A DNA stretch of 49,105 bases from Gemmatimonadaceae bacterium (GCA_025931335.1 JAICNG010000020.1:1-49105), one strand, 5' to 3'; shown: positions 39,735 through 48,759, counted from the stretch's first letter. Numbers and translations are program-made. The notes: generated from the sequence alone by a model not told the origin.

Positions 39735-39794
39735 CCTCGGCGAGACCACCGTGAGCGTGGACGATACGCGCCGCGGTGGTCATCGCCGCCGAGG
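39735..39794. terminator. Bidirectional hairpin between convergent genes
   Basis: CCTCGGCG (39735-39742) pairs with CGCCGAGG (39787-39794) and ACCACC (39745-39750) with GGTGGT (39775-39780). It fills the gap between the small hydrophilic protein and the end of the second RND permease. There is no T tract. Confidence 0.6.
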
Positions 39795-39796
39795 CG

Positions 39797-42700
39797 TCAG
39801 GTGCGCGCCTCCAGAGCGGGCGGCCAGGTCTTGTACAGCACAGGCGTCACGATCCGCGCGAGAATGGTGGACGAGACCAGCCCACCGATGATCACCCATG
39901 CGAGCGGCGCGTACAGTGCGTGTCCCTGAATCGCCAGCGGCAGCAGTCCGCCAATCGCCGTCAGGCTCGTCAGCACGATGGGAAGGAAGCGCACTTCACC
40001 CGCCCTGCGAATGGCCTCCTCCAGCGCCATCCCCTGGCGCCGCAGCTGATTCGTGAAGTCGACCAGCAGGATCGACGTCTTGATCTCGATGCCGATCAAC
40101 GCGACGAACCCGATCATCGCGGTGAACGACAGCGTGTTCCCGGTGACAAAGAGCGCCAGAATCCCGCCCATGACGCCTAACGGGATCACCGAACCGACGA
40201 TCAGCGTGCCACGGAAGGTCTTGAACTCGAGGATGAGCACCGCCAGAATGAGGAACGTCGCGACGATCATCGCGCTGCCGATCCCGCCGAAGCTCTCCTG
40301 CCGGCTCTCGATCTCGCCGGCGGCGACGATCCGGTAGCCCTCGGGAAGCGCCAGGGAATCGACCGATCGCAGCACATCGCGCGTCACCCGGTTGGTGTTG
40401 TACCCGGTGCGCGCGAAGCTCGTCACCGTCACCGCGCGCTCACGATCCACGCGCCGAATCTGCGGCACGTCGGTCTCGAAGCGGACGTCGGCGATCTGAC
40501 GCAGAGGAGTGAGACGACCAGAGACCGACGCGACGTAGAGGTGGTCGAGCGTTTCCGGGGTAGGTCGCGTGTGACCGGCCAGACGTACGACGACGTCGCG
40601 CGCGTCGCCATCGCTCTCGCGAACGACGCCCGCGTCGACCCCCGCCAGTCCCAGCCGGAGCGTCCGATCGATCTCCAAAGTCGGAATCCCGAGAAGCCCC
40701 GCCTTTGCGCGGTCGATCGCCACACGGAGATCGGTCCGCTGGAGGCGGACGGGGTTGTCGACGTACTGCGTTCCCGGCGTCGCCTCGAGAATCTGCTCGA
40801 CGCGACTCGCCAGCATCCGCAACGTGTCGAGATCGCGCCCCTGGACGCGAAGCGCGATCGGCGCGTCGATCGGGGGACCGTTCTCGAACTCCCTCAGCTC
40901 CAGACGGGCCGCCGGATAGGTCGTCAGCTCGGCGCGCAACGTGTCGAGCAGCGCAGGCGTCTTCTCCTGGTCGTACTCGTCGATCACCACGAAGAGCTGC
41001 CCGACGGCCGGATTGTCGCGCCGCGGGATCACGTTGTAGTACATGCGCGGGTTGTCGCGCCCCACCGACGTGAACACCGCCCGCACGCCCGGCCGCCGGC
41101 GGATGAGGGAATCCGCATAACGAGCTGCCGCCGCCGTGGCGTCGATGCTCGCGCCCTGCGGCCCGGTGACGTTCACGTAGAATTGCGGCGTTTCGGCCTT
41201 GGGGAAAAGCGAGAACCCAACGAGCGGGATGAGTGCCGCCGCCGCGACGACGAACGCCCCGGCGGCCGCGAGCGCAGGCCATGGCCGCCGCAATGCCCAA
41301 TCCAGCAGTGGCGCGTAGGTCGCGTGGATGCCACGCTCGAACGCGTGCAGGACCCGGTTGCCACCTTCCCGCTCGTGCGCTGGCAGCACCAGGCTGGCCA
41401 GCCACGGGATAATGGTCAGCGATACGAGCAGCGACGCCAACACGGTAACGATCACCGCCACCGGCAGCGAGCGGATGTACTGCCCTGGCCCACCGGGCAG
41501 AAAGAGCAGGGGCACGAACGCGAGAATCAGTGTGGCGGTGGCGCCGACGACGGCGACCGCGATCTGCTTCGTCGCCTCGATTGCGGCCTCCAGCCGCGAC
41601 CGACCGGCGCGCAGGAATCGCGTGATGTTCTCGACGACCACGATCGAGTCGTCGACGATGAGGCCGAGGGCGATCACGGCGCCCACGATCGACAGCTGAT
41701 TGATCGTGAAGCCGGTGAAGTAGAGGAGCGTGATGCCGATGAGCAGCGACAGCGGGATCGAGACCATGACGATCCCGGCGGCGCGAAGTCCCAGCGGAAG
41801 TAACGTGACCAGGACGAGCGCGATCGCGATCGCGAGGTCGATGCCGAGCCGCGACAGGCGATGCGAGACGTTCTTCGCCTGATCGAAGCCGCGCTCGAGC
41901 GTCACCGTCGGTGGGAGGCCAGCCTCGAACGCGTCGAGCGTGTGCCACACGCGGTCGCGGACGGTGCCGATGTTCTGCCCGTCCTGCTGGGTGACGGTCA
42001 CGAACACCGCGCGCCGGCCGTTGTAGAGTGCCCGGTAGGTCGAGTCCTCATACCCCCAGGTGACGGTCGCGAGGTCGCGCACCCTAACGAGCCGCCCATC
42101 CCGGGCAGCGACGACCGTCGCGGCAACCTCATCGGGGGTTTCGTAGCTCCCGCTCGCCTTGACGTTGAAGACGCGGGCGCCCGCTTCGACCCGCCCGGCG
42201 GGGATGTCGGCGCTCTCGCCGCCGATCGCCTGGAGCACACGCCCCGGAGGCAGGTCGAGTCGGGCGAGGCGTCCGAGATCCAGCGAGACATCCACCTGCG
42301 GCTCCGGGACACCCCACCGCTGCGCTTGTCGCACCCCGGGGAGCGCCGCCAACCGATCCTCCAGCTCCTCGGCCAGCCGATCGAGCTCATGATAGGGCGC
42401 CGTCTCGCTCACCAGCGCCACCTGCACGATGGCGACGTCGGCCGTCGTGATCTTCTCCACCGTGAAGCGGTCCAGCTCATCCGGAAGCTCCGGACGCAGC
42501 GCATTCATCTCCCGGATCACCTCGTCGTACCGGTCGTCCGGGTTCTCGCTGAAGTCGAACTCCACGCTGATCGTCGCGACGCCATCGGACACGCGACTCT
42601 CGATCTTGTCCACGTTGTCGAGCGCATCGAGCCGCTCCTCCACCTCGCGCACGACGAGGCGCTCCAGATCCGCCGGACTCGCGCCCGGATACACGGCGAT

Positions 42701-42841
42701 GACGGTGAACGTCGGAACCTCGAGCGGCGGGTCTTCGGCGCGCGGAATCGCGAACCAGGAGCTGAGCCCCAACGCCGCCAGCATGGCGAAGAGAACGATG
42801 GTGAACTGGAAGTTCCGGACGGGAAACTCGAGCAGCTTCAT
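39797..42841 (-). CDS. RND efflux permease (second system)
   Basis: 1014 aa. Opens with MKLLEFPVRNFQFTIVLFAMLAALG; porter motif IPRAEDPPLEVPTFTVIAVYPGASPADLERLVVREVEERL; helix 4 has IALGLIVDDSIVVVENITRFL near residue 397 with the Asp pair of proton-coupled RND pumps; the C-terminal half has ALIGIEIKTSILLVDFTNQLRRQG. The sequence differs strongly from the permease at 31588, so this is a separate subfamily and not a recent duplicate. Last gene of the tolC-MFP-RND operon; its start overlaps the adaptor's stop by four bases. Confidence 0.96.
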   Translation of the reverse strand: MKLLEFPVRNFQFTIVLFAMLAALGLSSWFAIPRAEDPPLEVPTFTVIAVYPGASPADLERLVVREVEERLDALDNVDKIESRVSDGVATISVEFDFSENPDDRYDEVIREMNALRPELPDELDRFTVEKITTADVAIVQVALVSETAPYHELDRLAEELEDRLAALPGVRQAQRWGVPEPQVDVSLDLGRLARLDLPPGRVLQAIGGESADIPAGRVEAGARVFNVKASGSYETPDEVAATVVAARDGRLVRVRDLATVTWGYEDSTYRALYNGRRAVFVTVTQQDGQNIGTVRDRVWHTLDAFEAGLPPTVTLERGFDQAKNVSHRLSRLGIDLAIAIALVLVTLLPLGLRAAGIVMVSIPLSLLIGITLLYFTGFTINQLSIVGAVIALGLIVDDSIVVVENITRFLRAGRSRLEAAIEATKQIAVAVVGATATLILAFVPLLFLPGGPGQYIRSLPVAVIVTVLASLLVSLTIIPWLASLVLPAHEREGGNRVLHAFERGIHATYAPLLDWALRRPWPALAAAGAFVVAAAALIPLVGFSLFPKAETPQFYVNVTGPQGASIDATAAAARYADSLIRRRPGVRAVFTSVGRDNPRMYYNVIPRRDNPAVGQLFVVIDEYDQEKTPALLDTLRAELTTYPAARLELREFENGPPIDAPIALRVQGRDLDTLRMLASRVEQILEATPGTQYVDNPVRLQRTDLRVAIDRAKAGLLGIPTLEIDRTLRLGLAGVDAGVVRESDGDARDVVVRLAGHTRPTPETLDHLYVASVSGRLTPLRQIADVRFETDVPQIRRVDRERAVTVTSFARTGYNTNRVTRDVLRSVDSLALPEGYRIVAAGEIESRQESFGGIGSAMIVATFLILAVLILEFKTFRGTLIVGSVIPLGVMGGILALFVTGNTLSFTAMIGFVALIGIEIKTSILLVDFTNQLRRQGMALEEAIRRAGEVRFLPIVLTSLTAIGGLLPLAIQGHALYAPLAWVIIGGLVSSTILARIVTPVLYKTWPPALEART

Positions 42842-43878
42842 GGCGACACCTCGACGACGGTCCCGGCATCCACGTAGGCGGCGCCTTCGGTGAGCACCGC
42901 CGTCACACCCTCCAGCCCCCGAGCGATACCGACGCGATCGCGATCGATGAACGCCACCGTCACGCGCCGTCGCTCCGCGCGCGCGCCGTCGGCGGAGAGC
43001 GCGTACACCGTCGCCTGGTCTCCGTCAGCCTCGAGAATCGCCTCGATCGGTACCACCACCGTCGGAGCGCCACGGCTCGGCGCGATCTGCACTCGGCCGA
43101 CGAGCCCCGCGGCGAGCGCCTCCGCCTCACGAAGGGTGATCTGCACGGTGTAGGTGCCGGTGCCAGGGTCCGCGGCGGCAGCGACTTGCGACACGCGTCC
43201 CTGGAACTCCATGTCGGGCAGCGCATCGAATCGCGCGACCGCCGGGTCGCCCTCGCGCACGAGGACCGCATCGCGATCCGCAAGGCCGACCTCGACGATG
43301 CTGCCGCGCGCCCGACTACCGAGCACGAGCACCGTCGTGCCCGGCGGCACCGTCTCGCCCGGCTCGGCGGACCGGCGCAGAATCGAGCCGCTCGCGGGGG
43401 CGATGATCACCGCATAACGACGGTTGAACGCCGCTGCCTCGAGGTCGGCACGCGCCAGCTCGGCCGCCGTCTCGGCGTCCTGCATCTGCGCCAGCGTGGC
43501 GACGCTGTCGGCATAGAGGCGCTGTGCACGCGCGAGGTCGCGCTCGGCTTTGGCGGCGGCGCTCCGCGCTTTGGCGAGGCCGGCGTCGATCTCGCGCAGG
43601 TCGAGCGTCGCCAGGAGCTGTCCCGCCTGGGCCATGTCGCCTGGGTCGACCGCGATCCGCTGGATGACGCCGCCGATCTTGAAGCTCAGCGCGATCTCAT
43701 CCTTGGGTGCGACGGTTCCGGCGGCAACGATCGGCCGCGCTACGACGGCGCTCGTGACCGGCGCCGCTCGCACCGCGACCGGAGCAGACGCGTTGTCGTC
43801 CGCCTCCTGACTTCCGCCGTCGCTGCACGCCGCGAGCGCGGGCAATGCAACCGCCAGTACCATCCAACGCGTCTTCAT
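42838..43878 (-). CDS. RND efflux adaptor lipoprotein (MFP)
   Basis: 346 aa, ATG 43878 behind GAGGAAGG. The signal MVLAVALPALAAC gives a lipobox Cys, so the adaptor is anchored by lipid instead of the membrane helix used by the protein at 30402. Lipoyl halves GVIQRIAVDPGDMAQAGQLLATLD and IIAPASGSILRRSAEPGETVPPG flank a helical hairpin (about 85-135), followed by a beta barrel and C-terminal domain. It links the TolC-like channel encoded upstream to the permease encoded downstream. Confidence 0.94.
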   Translation of the reverse strand: MKTRWMVLAVALPALAACSDGGSQEADDNASAPVAVRAAPVTSAVVARPIVAAGTVAPKDEIALSFKIGGVIQRIAVDPGDMAQAGQLLATLDLREIDAGLAKARSAAAKAERDLARAQRLYADSVATLAQMQDAETAAELARADLEAAAFNRRYAVIIAPASGSILRRSAEPGETVPPGTTVLVLGSRARGSIVEVGLADRDAVLVREGDPAVARFDALPDMEFQGRVSQVAAAADPGTGTYTVQITLREAEALAAGLVGRVQIAPSRGAPTVVVPIEAILEADGDQATVYALSADGARAERRRVTVAFIDRDRVGIARGLEGVTAVLTEGAAYVDAGTVVEVSP

Positions 43879-43929
43879 GGTCCTTCCTCTCATTCGGATG
43901 TCGGTGTTCGAGTCGTGGCCACAAGTGGC

Positions 43930-43953
43930 GGAACCGCGGCCATCTGCGGTTCC
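43930..43953. repeat. Mini hairpin of the CCGCAGATGG family
   Basis: GGAACCGC, GGCCATCT, GCGGTTCC: a perfect 8-bp stem in the ~80-base gap between tolC and the adaptor gene. It uses the same words as the large doublet at 46907, so it looks like a shortened member of that family inside an operon. Confidence 0.65.
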
Positions 43954-43957
43954 ATGG

Positions 43958-45319
43958 TCAGTAGTCCAGCTCCCGCAGCGCCGCGGCCCGCTCGAGATCC
44001 ACGTAGCGAACAGCGTAGCGGTAGACGGTGATGACGCGGTTGAGCTCAGCGCTCGTGAACGCCGTGCGCGCGTCGAGAAACTCCACCTGGCTCGCGAGGC
44101 CTTCCTCGTAGCGACGTCGCACCAGCTCGAAGCTCCGGCGTGCCGCGGCGAGTCCCGCATCGGCGGTCGCGATCGCATCACGCGCGACCACCGCGGCGCG
44201 GTACGCTCGCGTCACGTCGAGGCGCACGAGATCCTCCAGCTCCGTCCGCCGAATGCGGAGACGCTGGGCATCCGCCTGGGCGGCCTGACGCCTCGCCTGA
44301 TCCTGCCCGCCGTTGAACAGGTTCCACGACAGCACCACCGAGGCGACGGTATAGTCCTCGTCCCGACCGAAGCCGAGGTCCTGCCCCTGCACCCCGTAGT
44401 CGAGCGCCACCCCGACGTTAGGCAGGAACGACGCGGTGGCGAGGCGAACCCCGGCCTCGGCCGCGCGGATGCCAGCCGTCGTCTGCGCGAGCTCCTCACG
44501 CCGGGCAAGCGCGACCGCGATGGCCTCGTCCTCCGCGAGGCGCAGCTCGAACCGCAGGAGCGAGTCCGGCAGCTCATCGACCGGCGCTTCGAGCGAGCGA
44601 CGCAGGAGCTGGTTGAACGCCCGTGCCGCGGCGTCCTCATCGTCACGCGCCTCGGCCAATCGCTGCTCGACCTCGCTTCGATCCGCGCGTGCGCGAAACA
44701 CGACGTCCGGCGTCGAGCGCCCCGCATCGACGAGCCGAGTCGCGACGCGTTCGCTCTCCGTCACCAGTGCGAGCGTGGCGGCCCAGATGCCCCGCGCGCT
44801 GCGAGCGGCCGCGACGTTGAGGAACGCGGTTTGGGCGTCGGCGGCGAGGCGCCGTGCCGTCACCTGCTCCCGAAAGCGCTGCGCATCGCGCGCGTGGCGC
44901 GTCTGGGCCACCCCAGCGGGGATGGAGGCGTTGAACAGCGGCTGCGTCAGCCGGAGTCGCGACTCGTGAGCGAGCGGGAGGGTGAGGTCGAGATCGGTTG
45001 GGAACCGGTCTTCGCCGATCAGCTGGTTGAGCGCGGCGTACGCCGGGTTCACGACGTCGCCGAGGTTGAGCGTTCCGTTCGGTTCGCTGTAGCGCGAGTC
45101 GAGGGAGAGTGACGGGAGGAATCGGCCGCGCGCCTCACGAGCGAGCGCGTCGGCGCGCTCGGTGGCGAGGCGCTCCTGTGCGAGACCGAGGTTGTTGCGG
45201 AGTGCCTCGGTGACGATCGGGGCAAACGGATCGGCCGGATTCTGGGCGAGGGCCGGCGCCGGCACGACGGTCACGGCCAAGATTGCGGCGCTCGCCAACA
45301 TAATTCTGTTGTGCAACAT
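43958..45319 (-). CDS. TolC-family outer-membrane efflux channel
   Basis: 453 aa from ATG 45319, or 447 from ATG 45301, which starts directly on the signal sequence LASAAILAVTVVPAPALAQ; neither has a clear ribosome site. Two repeated halves of TolC type are visible: NNLGLAQERLATERADALAREARGRFLPSLSLDSRYS and AGIRAAEAGVRLATASFLPNVGVALDYG, with long coiled-coil helices (LVRRRYEEGLASQVEFLDARTAFTSAELNRV). First gene of the operon with the adaptor and permease. A TAACA-xx-GTTAT-xx-TG site shared with the tetR promoter overlaps its first ATG, pointing to repression by that TetR. Confidence 0.94.
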   Translation of the reverse strand: MLHNRIMLASAAILAVTVVPAPALAQNPADPFAPIVTEALRNNLGLAQERLATERADALAREARGRFLPSLSLDSRYSEPNGTLNLGDVVNPAYAALNQLIGEDRFPTDLDLTLPLAHESRLRLTQPLFNASIPAGVAQTRHARDAQRFREQVTARRLAADAQTAFLNVAAARSARGIWAATLALVTESERVATRLVDAGRSTPDVVFRARADRSEVEQRLAEARDDEDAAARAFNQLLRRSLEAPVDELPDSLLRFELRLAEDEAIAVALARREELAQTTAGIRAAEAGVRLATASFLPNVGVALDYGVQGQDLGFGRDEDYTVASVVLSWNLFNGGQDQARRQAAQADAQRLRIRRTELEDLVRLDVTRAYRAAVVARDAIATADAGLAAARRSFELVRRRYEEGLASQVEFLDARTAFTSAELNRVITVYRYAVRYVDLERAAALRELDY

Positions 45320-45329
45320 AACGTTGTTA
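45314..45329 (-). promoter_or_regulatory. TetR-site candidate at tolC
   Basis: Minus strand TAACAACGTTATGTTG, agreeing at 12 of 16 positions with the site at 46159 upstream of tetR. It overlaps the first possible tolC ATG. Confidence 0.5.
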
Positions 45330-45366
45330 GGTCTGCGACTAAAAAAAGGGCTCGTCGAGAAATGCC

Positions 45367-45460
45367 GGATTGCCTGAAGCCTGGCTGCGGTCCCCAAGCG
45401 GCCACGGACGGCTGAACCGCCAACTGACCCGAATAACGACACGAATCGCTCGAATTGTTC
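45367..45460. repeat. GCGGCCACGGAC-family single unit
   Basis: 45367-45417 is identical by eye to 21560-21610, followed by the family words CAACTGACCCGAATAACGAC and CGAATCGCTCGAATTG. No complementary second arm follows. It lies between tetR and tolC on the minus strand, preceded by an A7 run (45340-45346) that on the minus strand reads as a T tract. Confidence 0.88.
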
Positions 45461-45486
45461 CCCGCGATGCCCGCCACCGAGATCTC

Positions 45487-46119
45487 TCATCGTGCCCCCT
45501 CGCGCAGCAGCCCGCGCACCATCGTCTCGTTCATGCGTGCGGCGGTCTTTCGCGCATCGCGCCACTCGACCCACGGATCCTCGCCCTTGACGATGTGCAG
45601 CGCCATCAGGCCGTGCACGGGAGCCCAGAGCATCTGCGCAAGCTCGTCCGGATCCTTGATGTCCGGGCGCAGCCGCCCGCTCTGAATCGCGGCGGCGCAT
45701 GCCGCTCGGAGGAACGCATACGCGCCCTCGGCCGGGTCCTGCCTGGCGAGTCGCATCTTCACGGTCTCGAGCGGGTGCTTCGTCAGGAAGATGAGCTGAT
45801 AGTGCATCGGATGATCGAGCGCGAACTCGACGTACGCCTGCCCGATGCGGCCCAGACGCTCGACCGGATCCTCGATTCGGCCGATCTGGCGGAACGCCGA
45901 CGCGAGCGACTCGAGGTCCGCGATGACCAGCTCGGTGAGGAGCGCCTGCTTGTTGCGGAAGTGATGATAGATGGCGGTGGGTGTGTACTCGATCTTGTCC
46001 GCAATGGCCCGCATGGTCGTCGCCTCATATCCGTGCCGCACGAACATCTTCCGCGCGGCATCCAGGATGCGTTCACGCGTCTTTTCCCGCTCGCGGGTGC
46101 GCCTTTCGCGGCTACCCAC
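45487..46119 (-). CDS. TetR-family regulator
   Basis: 210 aa. N-terminal TetR helix-turn-helix: KTRERILDAARKMFVRHGYEATTMRAIADKIEYTPTAIYHHFRNKQALLTELV. The C-terminal ligand domain (AFRQIGRIEDPVERLGRIGQAYVEFALDHPMHYQLIF ... EDPWVEWRDARKTAARM) belongs to the WHG/TetR_C-type group found with efflux pumps. It lies directly upstream of and in the same orientation as the tolC-MFP-RND operon, which it probably represses together with itself through the similar sites at 46159 and 45314. Confidence 0.93.
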   Translation of the reverse strand: MGSRERRTREREKTRERILDAARKMFVRHGYEATTMRAIADKIEYTPTAIYHHFRNKQALLTELVIADLESLASAFRQIGRIEDPVERLGRIGQAYVEFALDHPMHYQLIFLTKHPLETVKMRLARQDPAEGAYAFLRAACAAAIQSGRLRPDIKDPDELAQMLWAPVHGLMALHIVKGEDPWVEWRDARKTAARMNETMVRGLLREGAR

Positions 46120-46158
46120 GGTTGCGATCCTGGCGTGAGTTAATCATGGTACTTTACT

Positions 46159-46174
46159 TAACATTGTTATAATG
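46159..46174 (+). promoter_or_regulatory. TetR-site candidate upstream of tetR
   Basis: TAACATTGTTATAATG inside an AT-rich patch (46139-46176) 40-55 bases before the tetR ATG. It contains the dyad ACATT-GTTAT-AATGT (46161-46175). Matches the tolC site at 45314. Confidence 0.55.
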
Positions 46175-46266
46175 TCGGTGTCAAGACCATTGTTCCCGGG
46201 TGGTGCCGCGGACGCCCTGAGGCCGAAGGGGCCGCCGAGGTCTTACCAGGCCCTGGAACGGGCGAG

Positions 46267-46274
46267 TAAGTATT
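46267..46274 (+). promoter_or_regulatory. TAAGTATT promoter-like element
   Basis: GAGTAAGTATTGAGGACCC, 28 bases before the ATG at 46303. Same octamer and following GGxCCC as at 35475. Confidence 0.35.
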
Positions 46275-46302
46275 GAGGACCCAGTTTCCCGGACGAGACA
46301 GG

Positions 46303-46902
46303 ATGGAAGACACGCCGCCGCTCCCGGACAATGCGATCGGCCGACGCGAGGCGCTGCGCCGCACCGCCCTGCTCCTCGGCGGCGTCCTCTCCGCGCCGGC
46401 GATCGCCGGCGTCCTCGCCGGGTGCGACGGGCGCAGCACTGATGGCCTGTGGCGCGCGCTCACCGGCGAGCAGGGCGAGCTGGTCGCCACGATCGCCGAG
46501 CACATCATCCCCGAGACGGACACCCCGGGCGCGCGCGCGGTAGGGGTGCACGTCTTCATCGACAAGATGCTGGCGGAGCACTACCCGGCCGCCGACAAGC
46601 AGCGCGTGCTGGATGGTCTGGCTGACGTGAACACGCGCGCCGAGCGCGAGTGCGGCCGCGCCTTCATTAGATGTAGTGCGGATGAGCAGCGTGCGATGCT
46701 CGCTCGCATCGACGAGGAAGCGTTCGCCACGACGCCCGGACCACGCGAGCTGCCGTGGTTCCGCACGCTCAAGGAGCTGACGATCCTCGGCTACTACACG
46801 TCGGAGATCGGTGCGACGCAGGAGCTGCGATACGTCGCCGTCCCCGAGCGCTTCGAGGGGTGTGTGCCGTTCACGCAGATCGGTCGCACGTGGGCGGTGT
46901 GA
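46303..46902 (+). CDS. Gluconate 2-dehydrogenase subunit 3-like protein
   Basis: 199 aa, ATG behind ACAGG. The Tat signal GRREALRRTALLLGGVLSAPAIAGVLAGC carries a twin Arg. The mature region matches gluconate 2-dehydrogenase subunit 3: EQGELVATIAEHIIPETDTPGARAVGVHVFIDKML, ALLARID-type helices and FRTLKELTILGYYTSEIGATQELRYVAVPERFEGCVPF. This small subunit assists export and stability of the GMC dehydrogenase encoded 150 bases downstream. A cytochrome c subunit is not seen within the window. Confidence 0.93.
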   Translation: MEDTPPLPDNAIGRREALRRTALLLGGVLSAPAIAGVLAGCDGRSTDGLWRALTGEQGELVATIAEHIIPETDTPGARAVGVHVFIDKMLAEHYPAADKQRVLDGLADVNTRAERECGRAFIRCSADEQRAMLARIDEEAFATTPGPRELPWFRTLKELTILGYYTSEIGATQELRYVAVPERFEGCVPFTQIGRTWAV

Positions 46903-46906
46903 TTGT

Positions 46907-47021
46907 GGAACCGCAGATGGCCGCAGAGGCCGCAGAAACTGCAACGGCTTTTGCTGACCGCAGATGGACGCAATGGTCCAGCGTAGAGTCTCTGCGGCCG
47001 TCTGCGGCCATCTGCGGTTCC
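46907..47021. repeat. Inverted word repeat (CCGCAGATGG family)
   Basis: Left arm 46907-46945 (GGAACCGCAGATGGCCGCAG, AGGCCGCAGAAAC); right arm 46988-47021 (GTCTCTGCGGCCGTCTGCGG, CCATCTGCGGTTCC). The core 46950-46985 contains one more CCGCAGATGGACGCA word. It lies inside the operon, between subunit 3 and the GMC gene. Confidence 0.9.
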
Positions 47022-47052
47022 CACCAACTCCTGGAAAGCTCAAGCCGACTCG

Positions 47053-48759
47053 ATGTCCCCACAGCGCACTGAACCCTACGACGCGATCGTCGTCGGCTCG
47101 GGGATCACCGGCGGACTCGCCGCGAAGGAGCTCTGCGAGCGCGGGCTCCGCACGCTGGTAGTCGAGCGCGGACGGCACGTGGAGCACGGGAAGGACTACA
47201 CCACCGAATGGATGGAGCCGTGGGAGCTCGAGTATCGCGGTCGCGGCGAGCCGCAGCTCTACGCGCGCGACTATCCCATCCAGAGTAGGAACTACGCTTT
47301 CGGCGAGGCGACGAAGCATTTCTTCGTCAACGACCGCGAGCATCCCTATGTCAGCGAAGGGGGCGGACAGGACTTCCGCTGGATTCGCGGCTACCAGCTC
47401 GGCGGACGCAGCCTGCTGTGGGGACGCGGCTGCCTGCGGTGGAGCGATCTCGACTTCGAGGCCAACCTTCGCGATGGACATGGCGTCGACTGGCCGATTC
47501 GCTATGCGGACATCGCGCCCTTCTACAGTCACGTGGAGCGGTTCGCCGGGATCGCCGGTGAGCCGTTAGGCCTCCCTCACCTGCCCGATGGCGACCTGCT
47601 CCCTCCGTGGGAGCTGAACTGCGCGGAGAAGTGGGTGCGGGAGCGGATCGAGCGCGCGTATCCGGGGCGGCACATGACGATCTTCCGCGTCGCCAATCTC
47701 ACGCGAGATCACAACGGCCGCAGCAGGTGCCGCGCGCGGAACCAGTGTCAGCGCGGCTGCTCATTCGGGAGCTACTTCAGCAGCCTGAGCGCGAGCCTTC
47801 CCGCCGCGCAGAGAACGGGGAAGCTCACCATCGTCACCGACGCGATCGTGGAGAGCGTGCTGTACGACGAGCGGAGGGACCGGGCGTCGGGCGTGCGCGT
47901 GATCGACGCGAAGACGAACGAGGCGCGCGAGTATCTCGGGCGGATCATCTTCTTGAATGCGTCGACGATCGGCACCGCGCAGATCCTGCTCAACTCGAAG
48001 AGCGCGCGCTTCCCGAACGGGCTCGCGAACTCGAGCGGCGAGGTGGGCCACAACCTGATGGATCATCTGTCGAAGGCGGGCGCGCGCGCGATCGTGCCGG
48101 GGATGGAGGACCAGTACTACTACGGCCGGCGGCCGACGGGGTGCTACATCCCGCGCTTCCGCAACCTCGGCGGTCGCAACGAAGCGAAGGTGAGCTTCTT
48201 GCGCGGCTACGGAATCCAGGTGGGTGTCGGCCGAAGCGGCTGGGCGCGCGGTTGGCGGATGCCCGGCCTGGGCGTGGAGCTCAAGCAGAAGCTGCGCGAG
48301 CCGGGCGCGTGGGGCATCTCGATGCAAGGCTACAGCGAGTGCCTGCCGCGGCACGAGAACTACGTGGATCTCGATCCCGAGCGAAAGGATCAGTGGGGCA
48401 TCCCGGTGCCGCGCATCCACTGGAGCTGGAGCGAGAACGAGAAGGCGATGCGCGAGGACGTGAAGACTCAGTCGGCCGAGATGCTGGAGGCGGCCGGGTG
48501 CCGGGACGTGCAGATCTACGACGACGACGCGCCGATGGGATTCAGCGTGCACGAGATGGGAACGGCGCGTATGGGGCGCGACCCGAAAACCTCGGTGCTG
48601 AACGCGCACAACCAGTCGCACGACGTGCCCAACCTTTTCATCACCGACGGCGCCTGCATGACCAGCTCGGCATGCCAGAATCCCTCGATCACCTACATGG
48701 CGCTCACCGCTCGCGCCGCCGACTACGCGGCGCGTGAGATGACGCGGCGGAATCTCTGA
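47053..48759 (+). CDS. GMC-family oxidoreductase
   Basis: 568 aa. FAD-binding Rossmann motif YDAIVVGSGITGGLAAKELCERGLRTLVVERG, GMC signature GYQLGGRSLLWGRGCLRWS, and C-terminal substrate/FAD region GFSVHEMGTARMGRDPKTSVLNAHNQSHDVPNLFITDGACMTSSACQNPSITYMAL, with the active-site His and Asn of the family. A cysteine cluster (CRARNQCQRGC near residue 220) is typical of the subunit 3-dependent type. It is probably exported with subunit 3 by the Tat pathway and oxidises a sugar, sugar acid or glycoside; substrate not determined. Confidence 0.95.
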   Translation: MSPQRTEPYDAIVVGSGITGGLAAKELCERGLRTLVVERGRHVEHGKDYTTEWMEPWELEYRGRGEPQLYARDYPIQSRNYAFGEATKHFFVNDREHPYVSEGGGQDFRWIRGYQLGGRSLLWGRGCLRWSDLDFEANLRDGHGVDWPIRYADIAPFYSHVERFAGIAGEPLGLPHLPDGDLLPPWELNCAEKWVRERIERAYPGRHMTIFRVANLTRDHNGRSRCRARNQCQRGCSFGSYFSSLSASLPAAQRTGKLTIVTDAIVESVLYDERRDRASGVRVIDAKTNEAREYLGRIIFLNASTIGTAQILLNSKSARFPNGLANSSGEVGHNLMDHLSKAGARAIVPGMEDQYYYGRRPTGCYIPRFRNLGGRNEAKVSFLRGYGIQVGVGRSGWARGWRMPGLGVELKQKLREPGAWGISMQGYSECLPRHENYVDLDPERKDQWGIPVPRIHWSWSENEKAMREDVKTQSAEMLEAAGCRDVQIYDDDAPMGFSVHEMGTARMGRDPKTSVLNAHNQSHDVPNLFITDGACMTSSACQNPSITYMALTARAADYAAREMTRRNL

